This document shows positions 33,393 to 41,581 of a DNA stretch of 64,000 nt, one piece after another. Numbering within the stretch: position 1 is the stretch's first letter; each line of letters begins with the position of its first letter. Both the position numbers and the translations under genes were made by a program. The stretch comes from Rhizobium sp. LC145. Lineage in GTDB: Bacteria; Pseudomonadota; Alphaproteobacteria; Rhizobiales; Rhizobiaceae. The DNA is taken from NCBI RefSeq assembly GCF_001005825.1, contig NZ_LBHV01000008.1, forward strand, positions 312,501 through 376,500, given 5' to 3'. A model generated the notes under the pieces. It had not been told where the DNA came from, searched no databases, and was given only the letters and a program-made list of their open reading frames with translations.

Positions 33393-34139
33393 TTAAAGCA
33401 CGCCGGCGGTCTTGAGTGACGAAACAAGTTCCGCCACATCCTTGACCTTGATGCCTGCCTTGCGGCCGGAAGGCTCCTCGGTCTTCAGCACCTTCAGGCG
33501 CGGCGCGGTATCGACGCCGAAATCGGCCGGGCTCTTCTTGTCGAGCGGCTTCTTCTTGGCCTTCATGATGTTCGGCAGCGAGGCATAGCGCGGCTCGTTC
33601 AAGCGCAGGTCGGTGGTCACCACTGCCGGCAGCTTCACTTCGATCGTTTGCAGGCCGCCGTCCACCTCGCGGGTGACCTTGGCCTTGCCGTCAGCAATCT
33701 CTATCTTGGAAGCGAACGTCGCCTGGGCGGAGCCCAGCAAGGCCGCCAGCATCTGGCCGGTCTGGTTCGAATCGTCGTCGATCGCCTGCTTGCCGACGAT
33801 AATGAGGCCCGGCTGCTCGGCCTCGGCTACACCCTTCAAAATCTTGGCGACCGCCAGCGGCTCGACCACGTCGTCCGTCTCGACCAGGATCGCGCGGTCG
33901 GCCCCCATGGCGAGCGCCGTGCGCAGCGTCTCTTCCGCCTTTGCAGGACCGATCGACACGACGACCACTTCCTCGGCTTTGCCGGCTTCCTTCAGGCGCA
34001 GGGCCTCCTCGACTGAAATCTCGTCGAACGGGTTCATCGACATCTTCACATTGGCAAGCTCGACGCCCGAACCATCCGGCTTCACCCGGATTTTCACGTT
34101 GTAATCGACCACGCGTTTTACTGGGACGAGGATTTTCAT
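33393..34139 (-). CDS. etfB: Electron transfer flavoprotein beta subunit
   Basis: The 248-residue AMP-binding subunit of ETF. It begins MKILVPVKRVVDYNVKIR, has MNPFDEISVEEALRLKE (about 36-52) and the signature VGKQAIDDDSNQTGQMLA (about 123-140). First gene of the etfB-etfA run. The upstream 140-base spacer toward the rhomboid gene contains a small gccgca/tgcggc hairpin. Confidence 0.96.
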   Translation of the reverse strand: MKILVPVKRVVDYNVKIRVKPDGSGVELANVKMSMNPFDEISVEEALRLKEAGKAEEVVVVSIGPAKAEETLRTALAMGADRAILVETDDVVEPLAVAKILKGVAEAEQPGLIIVGKQAIDDDSNQTGQMLAALLGSAQATFASKIEIADGKAKVTREVDGGLQTIEVKLPAVVTTDLRLNEPRYASLPNIMKAKKKPLDKKSPADFGVDTAPRLKVLKTEEPSGRKAGIKVKDVAELVSSLKTAGVL

Positions 34140-34279
34140 GGGGTCCTTCCTTGAACGTTCTCCTGCCGCAAGATGCGGCTTCTCCCGTCTATCCGATATT
34201 CAATGGGCGACATGGATAAGCATTTTTTCCCCGAAGACAACGAGGTTTTCGCAGTCCGCCATGCTCTTTTCTCATGACG

Positions 34280-35023
34280 CTATTCGGCCAGGGGCGCGCT
34301 GGGAATGCTCGTCTTGGTCTCCATCGCCCGTGGCTTGACCAAGGTGCGGTCGAAAAGCGGCACACCCTTGCGACGCATGACGAGGACGAGGAGCGCGCCG
34401 GCCAGAATGCCGCCCACATGTGCACCCCAGGAGATCATGCTGTCCAGATCGAAAACCAGCATGGCGAATTGCTGGGCGATCCACAGCGCCAGCGGAATGA
34501 AGGCCGGCAGCGGCAGCGGTATGCGGAAAAGCACGAGAACCCAGACCCGCACGCGCGGATGCAGCAGGAAATAGGCGGCGACGACCCCGGATATGGCGCC
34601 GGATGCGCCGATCAGCGGTCCTTCCGAGGTCGGGGCGACGAAGCCGTGCACCAGGGCGCCGGCCGCCGCGCAGAGCAGGTAGAAGATCAGGAAGCGAAAA
34701 TGCCCCATCGCATCCTCGACATTGTCGCCGAACACCCACAGGAAGAGCATGTTGGAAGCGAGATGCCAGAAATCGAGGTGCAGGAAGGCATAGGTGATGA
34801 AGGTTGCGTCGTCCGGCACGATCACCAGCGAGGGGTCGAGCACGGCATGATCGAAGACGACCGCCGGGATGAAGCCGAGGCCGAGGGCCGCGAGGTTGGC
34901 GATGTTCTCTGGTGAGACGACTGCGACCAGCCAGACCAGCACATTGGCGAGAATCAGGCCGATCGTCACGTATTGGACGCGGATATATTTGAGGTCGTTT
35001 CTGTCGTGGAGCGGGATGAACAT
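34280..35023 (-). CDS. Rhomboid-family intramembrane serine protease
   Basis: A 247-residue six-helix membrane protein. The catalytic serine is Ser141 in IGASGAISG, and the catalytic histidine is His202 in SWGAHVGGILAG. The oxyanion/supporting HxxxN is His87-Asn91 in FWHLASN. Rhomboids cleave transmembrane helices of substrate proteins; the substrate here is unknown. It starts 27 bases after the adenosyltransferase gene stop. Confidence 0.92.
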   Translation of the reverse strand: MFIPLHDRNDLKYIRVQYVTIGLILANVLVWLVAVVSPENIANLAALGLGFIPAVVFDHAVLDPSLVIVPDDATFITYAFLHLDFWHLASNMLFLWVFGDNVEDAMGHFRFLIFYLLCAAAGALVHGFVAPTSEGPLIGASGAISGVVAAYFLLHPRVRVWVLVLFRIPLPLPAFIPLALWIAQQFAMLVFDLDSMISWGAHVGGILAGALLVLVMRRKGVPLFDRTLVKPRAMETKTSIPSAPLAE

Positions 35024-35050
35024 GCGTTTTCTGCTTTCTCCCGCCTCGTT

Positions 35051-35629
35051 TCAGCGGTTCTTGCCAGGGACCCAGAGAATGTCGGCCTTGCCACCGCCAT
35101 TCATGTATCTCGCCGCTACGAAAAGGAAATCCGAAAGGCGGTTGATGTATTTGAGCGCCGGCCGGCCCACACTCTCGCCCTTCCGGCGGGAAAGTTCCAC
35201 CGTCAGCCGTTCGGCCCGCCGCGCGATGGTGCGCGCGAGATGGAGATAAGCTGCGGCGGGACTGCCGCCCGGAAGCACGAAGGAATTCAATGGATCGAGG
35301 CCGGCGTTGAGCTGGTCGATCTCGGCTTCCAACCGCTCCACCTGAGCGTCCACGATCCTCAGCGGCTCGTATTGCGGCTTCTCGCCGGTGTCGGGGGTGG
35401 CGAGATCAGCCCCGAGATCGAAGAGATCGTTCTGGATGCGGAAGAGCATCGCGTCGAGCTCTCCTTCCCCGATCGTGTGAAGGCGCGCCACGCCAAGCGC
35501 GGAATTGACCTCGTCCACCGTGCCGAAGGCCTCGACCCGCAGATCGTGCTTTTCGCGGCGCGGCCCCGAGACCAGCGCCGTGGTGCCGCTGTCGCCGGTG
35601 CGGGTGTAGATCTTATTGAGCTTGACCAT
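35051..35629 (-). CDS. Cob(I)alamin adenosyltransferase, PduO type
   Basis: Makes adenosylcobalamin from ATP and reduced cob(I)alamin. The 192-residue single-domain enzyme begins with the ATP-binding YTRTGDSGTTALVSG (about 8-22), then EAFGTVDEVNSALG (33-46), and ends with RPALKYINRLSDFLFVAARYMN, all PduO-type hallmarks. It is unrelated to CobO/CobA enzymes, so acts separately from the cobST step found earlier in the window. Neighbours are the small membrane protein 10 bases upstream and the rhomboid gene. Confidence 0.93.
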   Translation of the reverse strand: MVKLNKIYTRTGDSGTTALVSGPRREKHDLRVEAFGTVDEVNSALGVARLHTIGEGELDAMLFRIQNDLFDLGADLATPDTGEKPQYEPLRIVDAQVERLEAEIDQLNAGLDPLNSFVLPGGSPAAAYLHLARTIARRAERLTVELSRRKGESVGRPALKYINRLSDFLFVAARYMNGGGKADILWVPGKNR

Positions 35630-35639
35630 CAGCCATCCT

Positions 35640-35843
35640 TCAGCTCGGCCGCCCGCCGCCGGTCAACCAGAGCGTGAACATGATGAGCACGATCGCGATC
35701 GCCTGCAAGAGCAGACGCATCTGCATCAGCTTGTTCGATTTGTTGCCGCTGCCGCCCTTGAGCATGTTGAACAGTCCGCGAATGAGGACGAGCACGACAA
35801 GGCCCATGACGAGAAGGGTGGCGATGGTGGCGAAACTGGACAT
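35640..35843 (-). CDS. Small two-helix membrane protein (HIG1/twin-TM type)
   Basis: A 67-residue protein with two hydrophobic helices (about 6-25 and 45-62) joined by a basic loop (KGGSGNKSNKLMQMR). This fits the twin transmembrane/HIG1-domain family; HIG1 proteins bind respiratory oxidases in mitochondria and some alphaproteobacteria. It lies 10 bases before the adenosyltransferase gene, an arrangement common in rhizobia. Assignment to HIG1 rests on topology and the QMRLLLQA-like core, so is moderate. Confidence 0.78.
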   Translation of the reverse strand: MSSFATIATLLVMGLVVLVLIRGLFNMLKGGSGNKSNKLMQMRLLLQAIAIVLIMFTLWLTGGGRPS

Positions 35844-35868
35844 CTGGGATTGCAGCCTTTGATCGTGA

Positions 35869-36702
35869 TCAGTCCACCCGGCGCATCAGCTTGTAGAAGA
35901 GCGTTGCGGGAAGGAGCCGTTTCAGAAATGCGCCCTGCTTGGCGGGCGTTGTGACAAGATAATGCGGCTTGGGGCGCGGCGCGGTCAAGGCGTGCTTCAG
36001 CACGTCGTAGACTGCTTCCGGGCCGAGCTTATGCCGGTTTGCCGGTCCGGAACCGTTCAGGCGCTTTAGCTGCCGCCGGTACTCATCGGCATGGGCGGAA
36101 TTTTCCAGATCAACATGCTCATGAAGCTTGGCGAGGGCATTGGCCGTGAAGCGCGAGGCGATCGGTCCGGGCTCGATGAGGCTCACATGGATGCCGCTGC
36201 CTTCGAGTTCCATGCGCAGCGTCGCGCTCAGGCCTTCGAGGGCATATTTGGAGGCGATGTAGGCGCCACGATAGCGATAGGGCAGCAATCCCAGGATCGA
36301 GGAACATTGCACGATACGGCCGTGCCCCTGGCGCCGCATGATCGGGATCGCCCGACGCGTCAGCTCGTGCCAGCCGAAGAAATTGGTGTCGAACTGCGCC
36401 CGCAGCACTTCGGTCGAAAGATCTTCCACCGCGCCCGGCTGACCGTAGGCGCCGTTGTTGAAGAGGGCGTCGAGCCGCCCGCCGGTGCGTTCCCGCACCG
36501 TCTCGACCAGAGCGACGATGGTCTCCGGCCTGGTATAATCCATCAACAGGGCTTCTATGCCGTCGGCTTCGAGCGGCCCGGTGTCTTCCGGTTTGCGGAC
36601 AGTCGCGAACACCCTCCAGCCATCCTTTGAAAGCGCCCGGGCGCAATATGCGCCGATGCCGGAAGAACAGCCGGTGACGATGATGGACTTTTCCCCAGGC
36701 AA
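35869..36702 (-). CDS. Short-chain dehydrogenase/reductase
   Basis: A 277-residue classical SDR. The NAD(P)-binding TGCSSGIG is at 10-17, the NNGAYG motif at 82-87, the catalytic Ser near 134-135 and YxxxK as Tyr148-Lys152 (YIASK). The substrate is unknown; the sequence fits the SDR group with steroid/retinol-like annotations. The start is a TTG at 36702 preceded by agggag with a six-base gap, a strong ribosome site. An ATG at 36738 lacks any such site and would run into the divergent gene's leader. Confidence 0.9.
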   Translation of the reverse strand: MPGEKSIIVTGCSSGIGAYCARALSKDGWRVFATVRKPEDTGPLEADGIEALLMDYTRPETIVALVETVRERTGGRLDALFNNGAYGQPGAVEDLSTEVLRAQFDTNFFGWHELTRRAIPIMRRQGHGRIVQCSSILGLLPYRYRGAYIASKYALEGLSATLRMELEGSGIHVSLIEPGPIASRFTANALAKLHEHVDLENSAHADEYRRQLKRLNGSGPANRHKLGPEAVYDVLKHALTAPRPKPHYLVTTPAKQGAFLKRLLPATLFYKLMRRVD

Positions 36703-36768
36703 TGCGTTCTCCCTGTACAATCGGTCCCGATTTCCCATATTCCGGAGGAAGTTACAACGGAGTCCCAA

Positions 36769-37734
36769 GTGTCGGAAGAAATCCGCCCGTACCGCTGGTA
36801 CAGCCTTGCCTACAAGGTGCTTTACGACGCCTATTGCCACTTCAACGAAGACGATGGCTGGGCGCTGGCAAGTCATGTGGCGCTGTCCGGATTGCTGGCG
36901 CTCTTCCCCTTCCTGATCTTCGGCACGGCGCTTGCGGGCTTCCTCGGGGCGGATAAATTCTCGGAGACGGCAGTCCATCTCCTCTTCGATATCTGGCCCG
37001 CCGATATCGCCGATCCGCTGGCGCGGGAAATCCAGCGGGTGCTCACCATTCCCCGCGGCGGGCTTCTCACCGTCTCGGTGCTTGCGGCGGCCTATTTCGC
37101 CTCGAATGGTGTGGAGGCGCTGCGCATTTCTCTCAACCGAGCCTACCGGGTGCAGGAAACGCGTTATTGGTACGTGACGCGCCTGGCCAGCCTCGGCTAC
37201 GTCATCGTGGCCGTCGTCATCTTCGCCGTCATCAGCATCGTGCTGGTCGCCGTGCCGGTGGCGCTGCGCTTTGCCGAAACCCGATTTCCCTGGCTGGCGG
37301 CTGACCTTGCCGTCGTCTCCAGTTGGGGCCTGTTCGGCACGGTGCTGGTGCTGGCCATTGGCCTCGTTTTCTCGCATAAATGGCTGCCGGCCGGATCGAG
37401 GCGGATCATCGACGTCCTGCCGGGCGTGGCGTTGACCCTGCTTCTCTGGTCGCTCGGAGCCTATCTTTTCGCGTCCTATCTCGCGACTTTCGCCAATTAT
37501 GCGGCCACCTATGCCGGCCTCGCCTCGATCATGATCGTGCTGGTCTTCCTCTACATGGTCGGCGTGATCTTCATGCTGGGAGCGGAGGTCAACGCGGCGC
37601 TGATGAAGTATCGCGTCTATTCCGTGGTTTCGAGGGTGCGCAGCCGCAGCAGGCGCCGCGAAATGCTAGCCTCAGAGCCCGACGAGGTGGCGGATGTCGA
37701 GGGGCGAAAGCCCCTGAAGTCGCAGAGCCGCTAG
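36769..37734 (+). CDS. YihY/BrkB-family membrane protein
   Basis: A 321-residue inner-membrane protein with about six hydrophobic segments, family YihY/virulence factor BrkB (once misnamed RNase BN). Characteristic pieces are DGWALASHVALSGLLALFPFL (about 26-45), FASNGVEALRISLNRAYRV (about 109-127) and YAGLASIMIVLVFLYMVG near 245-262. Function unknown. The start is GTG 36769 preceded by ggag. Its 3' end overlaps the convergent GluQ-RS gene by 63 bases, an unusually long coding overlap. Confidence 0.9.
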   Translation: MSEEIRPYRWYSLAYKVLYDAYCHFNEDDGWALASHVALSGLLALFPFLIFGTALAGFLGADKFSETAVHLLFDIWPADIADPLAREIQRVLTIPRGGLLTVSVLAAAYFASNGVEALRISLNRAYRVQETRYWYVTRLASLGYVIVAVVIFAVISIVLVAVPVALRFAETRFPWLAADLAVVSSWGLFGTVLVLAIGLVFSHKWLPAGSRRIIDVLPGVALTLLLWSLGAYLFASYLATFANYAATYAGLASIMIVLVFLYMVGVIFMLGAEVNAALMKYRVYSVVSRVRSRSRRREMLASEPDEVADVEGRKPLKSQSR

Positions 37735-38553
37735 ACCGGTCGCCCCTTCGCTCTTCGCCAATTTTCGGCCATCTTCGCCCAGCACCAGCCGGTGGTGGTG
37801 GTAAAGAGGCTCGGGAAGGCCCAGAAGCTCCTGCAGCAATCGATGGACCGCGGTCGCCTCGAAGAGATCGAGCCCCCGCACCACGTGCGTGATGCCCTGA
37901 ACGGCGTCGTCCACCGTGACCGACAGATGGTAGCTCGACGGCGCATCGGAGCGCGACAGTACCACGTCGCCCCAGATTGCCGGATCGCAGGCAATCTCGC
38001 CTTGCGGCCCGTCGCCGGTTTCGCGGAAGGTCAGCGGCTTGCCGAGCAGTTCCAGGGCCCTTCCCATGTCCAGCCGAAACGCATGACGCAAGCCTTTGTC
38101 CATGAGGGCCTTACGCTCGCCCTCGCTCCTCAGCCTGTCATCTTCCGGATAGAGCGGCGAACCGTCCGGATCGCGCGGCCAGGTCTTTCCCGCCGCCTCG
38201 AAAGCCGCGACCCTGGCCTTTACCTCGCCGCGGGTCATGAAGGCCGGGTAGACGAGGCCCATTGCGTGCAGCTGTTCCAGGGTCGTGCGATAGGTATCGA
38301 AATGCTCCGACTGCCGCCGCACCGGCTGTTCCCACTGGAGCCCCAGCCATGCGAGGTCCCGGTAGATCGCCTCTTCGAATTCCGGCGTCGAGCGGGCAAG
38401 GTCGATATCCTCGATCCGCAGCAGAAACCGACCGCCGCTCGCCCTTGCCATGTCGTAGTTCAGAAGCGCCGAAAGAGCATGGCCAAGGTGAAGCAGGCCG
38501 TTCGGGCTTGGCGCGAAACGATAGACGGGTTTATCAGAGGGCGTGACGGGCAT
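37672..38553 (-). CDS. gluQ: Glutamyl-Q tRNA(Asp) synthetase
   Basis: Attaches glutamate to the queuosine base of tRNA(Asp). The 293-residue protein is a GluRS catalytic fragment without the anticodon domain: HIGH motif HLGH at 22-25, RIEDIDLAR at about 46-54, the SSYHLSVTVDDAVQGITHVVRG block (as two pieces, SYHLSVTVDD and GITHVVRG), and a KMSKS-like KLAKSEG near 265. The cysteine zinc ligands of E. coli GluQ-RS are not visible; the equivalent place reads VYPAFMTRGE. It converges with the BrkB gene over 63 bases and is divergent from alkA. Confidence 0.92.
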   Translation of the reverse strand: MPVTPSDKPVYRFAPSPNGLLHLGHALSALLNYDMARASGGRFLLRIEDIDLARSTPEFEEAIYRDLAWLGLQWEQPVRRQSEHFDTYRTTLEQLHAMGLVYPAFMTRGEVKARVAAFEAAGKTWPRDPDGSPLYPEDDRLRSEGERKALMDKGLRHAFRLDMGRALELLGKPLTFRETGDGPQGEIACDPAIWGDVVLSRSDAPSSYHLSVTVDDAVQGITHVVRGLDLFEATAVHRLLQELLGLPEPLYHHHRLVLGEDGRKLAKSEGATGLAALRLQGLSPLDIRHLVGL

Positions 38554-38588
38554 GATTTTTCTTCTGCCATGCTTTCGAGGAAACGGCC

Positions 38589-39242
38589 ATGGGAAAGCCG
38601 ATGACGATCATTCGCGACCATTCGCATATCGAGGAGGGGCTCGAAGCCCTGGCCGGCATCGATCCGCGGCTTTCCGCCATCATCGAGGTAGCGGGGCCGG
38701 TGCCGCTGCGGCTGCAGGAACCCGGCTTTGCCGGGCTTGCCTCCATCGTCGTCTCGCAGATGGTCTCGAAGGCGAGCGCTGCGGCCATCTGGAGGCGAAT
38801 CACCGCCGCGGGTCCCGTGACCGCCGCCAGTTACCTGGCCCACGATCCTGCCGTGGTGGCCACCTTCGGCCTTTCACGGGCGAAGGCCGCAACGCTGATC
38901 GGTCTCTCTAGGGCGATTTCCGAAAACAGCCTCGATCTCGAATCGATCGGCCGCATGGAACCCCGCGACGCCATAACGGCACTCATTCGGCTCCCAGGCA
39001 TCGGACCATGGACGGCGGAGGTCTATCTGATGTTCTCTGCCGGACATGCCGATATCTTTCCCTCGGGAGACGTTGCCCTGCAGGCTTCCGTCGCCCATGC
39101 CTTCGGCCTGGAGGCGCGTCCCTCCTCGAAAAAACTGGCGGAACTCGCGGAAATCTGGAGCCCGTGGCGATCGGTCGCAGCAAGGCTTTTTTGGGCCTAT
39201 TATGCGGCGCGGATGCGGCGGGACGTGACGCCGCTGCCGTGA
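38589..39242 (+). CDS. alkA: DNA-3-methyladenine glycosylase (AlkA-like)
   Basis: A 217-residue HhH-GPD base-excision enzyme removing alkylated purines. The helix-hairpin-helix motif LPGIGPWTA is at 135-143, and the catalytic aspartate is Asp161 in FPSGDVALQ. No N-terminal Ada or TATA-like domain is present, so it matches the short AlkA form. ATG 38589 used; ATG 38601 (MTIIRDHSH) is possible. Confidence 0.92.
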   Translation: MGKPMTIIRDHSHIEEGLEALAGIDPRLSAIIEVAGPVPLRLQEPGFAGLASIVVSQMVSKASAAAIWRRITAAGPVTAASYLAHDPAVVATFGLSRAKAATLIGLSRAISENSLDLESIGRMEPRDAITALIRLPGIGPWTAEVYLMFSAGHADIFPSGDVALQASVAHAFGLEARPSSKKLAELAEIWSPWRSVAARLFWAYYAARMRRDVTPLP

Positions 39243-39344
39243 CTGCGGACGAGAGTTATCTATCTGCATTTATTGGCTTCACAATCCTGTAACAACGGAC
39301 CTAATATAGAAGATACGGAAGCCGAATCGGGTAGGAGCGTCACG

Positions 39345-39902
39345 TTGACGATCGCAGTCTCCCCGCAGGCCCTGCCGGCGCTCGTCTTGAACGCCGACTA
39401 CCGGCCGCTGAGCTATTATCCCTTGTCGCTATGGTCCTGGCAGGACGCGATCAAGGCGGTTTTCCTCGACCGAGTGAATATCATCGCTGAATACGAGCAT
39501 TCCGTCTCGTCACCCAGCTTCTCGATGCGGCTGCCGAGTGTCGTCAGCCTCAAGACCTATATCCAGCCGACCCGCAATCCGGCGTTCACGCGCTTCAACG
39601 TCTTCCTGCGTGACAAGTTCGAGTGCCAGTATTGCGGCCATGACGACGACCTGACCTTCGACCATGTGATCCCGCGCGCCCATGGCGGCGAGACGACCTG
39701 GGAAAACGTCGTGGCCGCCTGTTCGCCCTGCAATCTGAAGAAGGGCAGCAAGCTGCCGAAGCAGGCGGGCATGTTCCCGCATCAGAAGCCCTATCAGCCC
39801 ACGGTGCAGGACCTGCACAACAATGGCAGGCTCTTCCCGCCGAACTACCTGCATGAAAGCTGGATGGACTATCTCTACTGGGATACCGTGCTGCAGCCCT
39901 GA
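39345..39902 (+). CDS. HNH endonuclease family protein
   Basis: A 185-residue protein with an HNH domain at about 91-140: CQYCG at 94-98, DHVIPRAHGG at 106-115 (catalytic His107), and CSPCN at 126-130, so four cysteines bind structural zinc. The N-terminal 80 residues (LPALVLNADYRPLSYYPLSLW) are a conserved companion found in chromosomal, non-phage HNH proteins. The start is a TTG at 39345 with taggagcgtcacg ahead; longer readings have no ribosome site. Cellular role unknown, perhaps DNA repair, given the neighbouring alkA. Confidence 0.88.
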   Translation: MTIAVSPQALPALVLNADYRPLSYYPLSLWSWQDAIKAVFLDRVNIIAEYEHSVSSPSFSMRLPSVVSLKTYIQPTRNPAFTRFNVFLRDKFECQYCGHDDDLTFDHVIPRAHGGETTWENVVAACSPCNLKKGSKLPKQAGMFPHQKPYQPTVQDLHNNGRLFPPNYLHESWMDYLYWDTVLQP

Positions 39903-39911
39903 TCCGTGCTC

Positions 39912-40418
39912 TTACGCTCTCTTCGCGCCGACGAAGGCAATCGCCGCCAGGATGAGGCTTGCGATGACGTTCCAGCCCGCGAACGAAAGACCAAGCACGC
40001 GCAGCGCTGCCTGCGTGCAGGAGGGGCCATGCACCGCGTTCAGGTCGTCGAGTAGGCTGCCGGCATTGGTGGTCATGGCGCCGCCCCCGCCGCAGCTCGC
40101 CGGGCCTTCCCAGAAGCCCCACTCGACGCCCGCATGAAAGACGCCCATGCCGGCGCCGACCAGCATCATCACGCCGACGACGGCGAGAAGCGCGCGGATG
40201 ATCCAGGCTGGCAGGCCAAGCGCGGATGTGGCGATCGCGGCAATGCCGACGGGGATGCCGTAGTAATAGGGGTCGCGCTGGAGCAGGCAGAGCGCGCAGG
40301 GGATATAGCCGCCGATATGCTCGAATGCGAGCGCGCCGCCGACCGCCGCCGCCATGCCGAGCGTCACGACGAGAGGGAAACCGATGCGGGACTTGGCGGT
40401 CATGACTGCAAGCGCCAT
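39912..40418 (-). CDS. dsbB: Disulfide bond formation protein B
   Basis: A 168-residue, four-helix inner-membrane quinone reductase that reoxidises DsbA. The cytoplasm-proximal redox pair CALC is Cys41-Cys44 in GGYIPCALCLLQR, and the second periplasmic pair is Cys109 and Cys134. The start is ATG 40418 with aggagaagcg directly upstream; an ATG at 40439 overlaps that ribosome site. It converges on the HNH gene with 9 bases between stops. Confidence 0.9.
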   Translation of the reverse strand: MALAVMTAKSRIGFPLVVTLGMAAAVGGALAFEHIGGYIPCALCLLQRDPYYYGIPVGIAAIATSALGLPAWIIRALLAVVGVMMLVGAGMGVFHAGVEWGFWEGPASCGGGGAMTTNAGSLLDDLNAVHGPSCTQAALRVLGLSFAGWNVIASLILAAIAFVGAKRA

Positions 40419-40590
40419 TCGCTTCTCCTGAAATTTCATCTGGCCGTTGGGCGGCTGAAGTTCCCTTAGATCACATGGGAATGCGCTGTAAATGTGTGCC
40501 GATGACGCAACTGGGCCGGTGCCGCCAATTTTTCGTGAGGTGCCGCAACGATCGGGCCGATTTCGATTTCCAGCGAAACGAGACCCCGCT

Positions 40591-40618
40591 CTTCACATGT
40601 TTCCACCCTTCACATGTT
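40591..40618. repeat. Two direct repeats upstream of mogA
   Basis: cttcacatgtt occurs at 40591-40601 and again at 40608-40618, a 17-base period, within the 295-base region between dsbB and mogA starts. The spacing is about one and a half helical turns. It could be a two-site operator for mogA or dsbB; no known consensus is recognised. Confidence 0.45.
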
Positions 40619-40713
40619 ATTGTCACCGAATACGCGAGCACGGTTGCCTGGCTCCGGCAGATCGTAGAGGATGAGCGGGTATCGCAAAACCGTCCGACAG
40701 ATTGGAATAAGCC

Positions 40714-41235
40714 TTGAAGATTGCCGTCGTCACGATTTCCGACCGCGCCAGCCGCGGCGAATACGAAGATCTGAGCGGTCCGGCGATTGCCCAATGGCTG
40801 GCGGCGGCGATAGTGACGCCTTACGAACTGGTTCGGCGCATCATTCCCGATGGCATGGCGTCGGTACGCGATACGGTGATCGATCTTTGCGACAGCGAGC
40901 GTTGCGACCTGGTTCTGACGACGGGCGGCACGGGCCCGAGCCCGCGCGACGAGACCCCGGAAGCCATGCGCGCCGTCCTGGAGAAAGAGCTGCCGGGATT
41001 TGGCGAACTCATGCGGCGCGCCAGTCTCGAACAGACGCCCACCGCCATTCTTTCGCGGCAGACCGCGGGCACGCGCGGCAAATCCTTCATTCTGAACCTG
41101 CCGGGAAAGCCTGCTTCGATCGCCATGACGCTCGATGCGGTGTTTCCGGCCATTCCCTATTGCCTGGATTTGATCGGCGCCGGACGGATCGAAACCGATC
41201 CGGCGGTCGTCAAGGCGCACCGCCCGCAAGGTTGA
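40714..41235 (+). CDS. mogA: Molybdopterin adenylyltransferase
   Basis: A 173-residue MogA/MoaB-type protein. MogA adenylates molybdopterin before molybdenum insertion. The core motif TTGGTGPSPRDETPEAM (about 69-85) and the GKSFILNLPGKPASI segment (about 122-136) mark the family. The start is a TTG at 40714 (MKIAVVTISDRAS). No other molybdenum cofactor genes are nearby. Confidence 0.92.
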   Translation: MKIAVVTISDRASRGEYEDLSGPAIAQWLAAAIVTPYELVRRIIPDGMASVRDTVIDLCDSERCDLVLTTGGTGPSPRDETPEAMRAVLEKELPGFGELMRRASLEQTPTAILSRQTAGTRGKSFILNLPGKPASIAMTLDAVFPAIPYCLDLIGAGRIETDPAVVKAHRPQG

Positions 41236-41262
41236 AACTTTCGATGTGATATCCGGAAGCTT

Positions 41263-41347
41263 TGGTGCGGGCGGTCGGACTCGAACCGACATGTCTTGCG
41301 ACGGCGGATTTTGAGTCCGCTGCGTCTACCAATTCCGCCACGCCCGC
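41263..41347 (-). tRNA. tRNA-Leu (CAA)
   Basis: An 85-base class II tRNA on the minus strand. The acceptor stem is gcgggcg (41347-41341) paired with cgcccgc near the 3' end, and the encoded CCA is at 41265-41263. The anticodon loop ctCAAaa gives anticodon CAA, reading UUG. The D loop (attggtaga), the long variable arm and the T loop (ggttcgagtcc) are all present. No integrase gene is adjacent, so it is not an obvious island boundary. Confidence 0.95.
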
Positions 41348-41367
41348 GCCGAGATGGTGCCAAGGCC

Positions 41368-41395
41368 TCTATCATGCAGCGGCGCTCGCGCGCAA
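41368..41395 (-). promoter_or_regulatory. Possible promoter of tRNA-Leu
   Basis: On the minus strand TTGCGC (41395-41390), a 16-base spacer and GATAGA (41373-41368) lie 20-48 bases before the tRNA 5' end. This is a modest match to sigma-70 elements. Confidence 0.4.
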
Positions 41396-41581
41396 GTGCA
41401 GGCACGAACGATCTTTGTCGAGGCTGAAGCGTTTCATCCGGCGACATGTGTTCCTTCGCCTTAGACGATCCTTAATGATGATCTCAGGTTGCATCCCGAT
41501 TGCTGAAACAAGGGGGGATTTGGCGAGTTCTCCTCGCGCTTAGTCCGGCAATGGATGCCGGGTTCCAGGAGGATGGAGATC

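Noticed and set aside
40475..40717. An 80-codon plus-strand frame upstream of mogA
   Set aside because: It overlaps the mogA start and covers the direct repeats of the promoter region; no homology or ribosome site supports it.
41263..41347. tRNA-Leu as the attachment site of a genomic island
   Set aside because: No integrase and no direct repeat of the tRNA 3' end was seen within the neighbouring kilobases.
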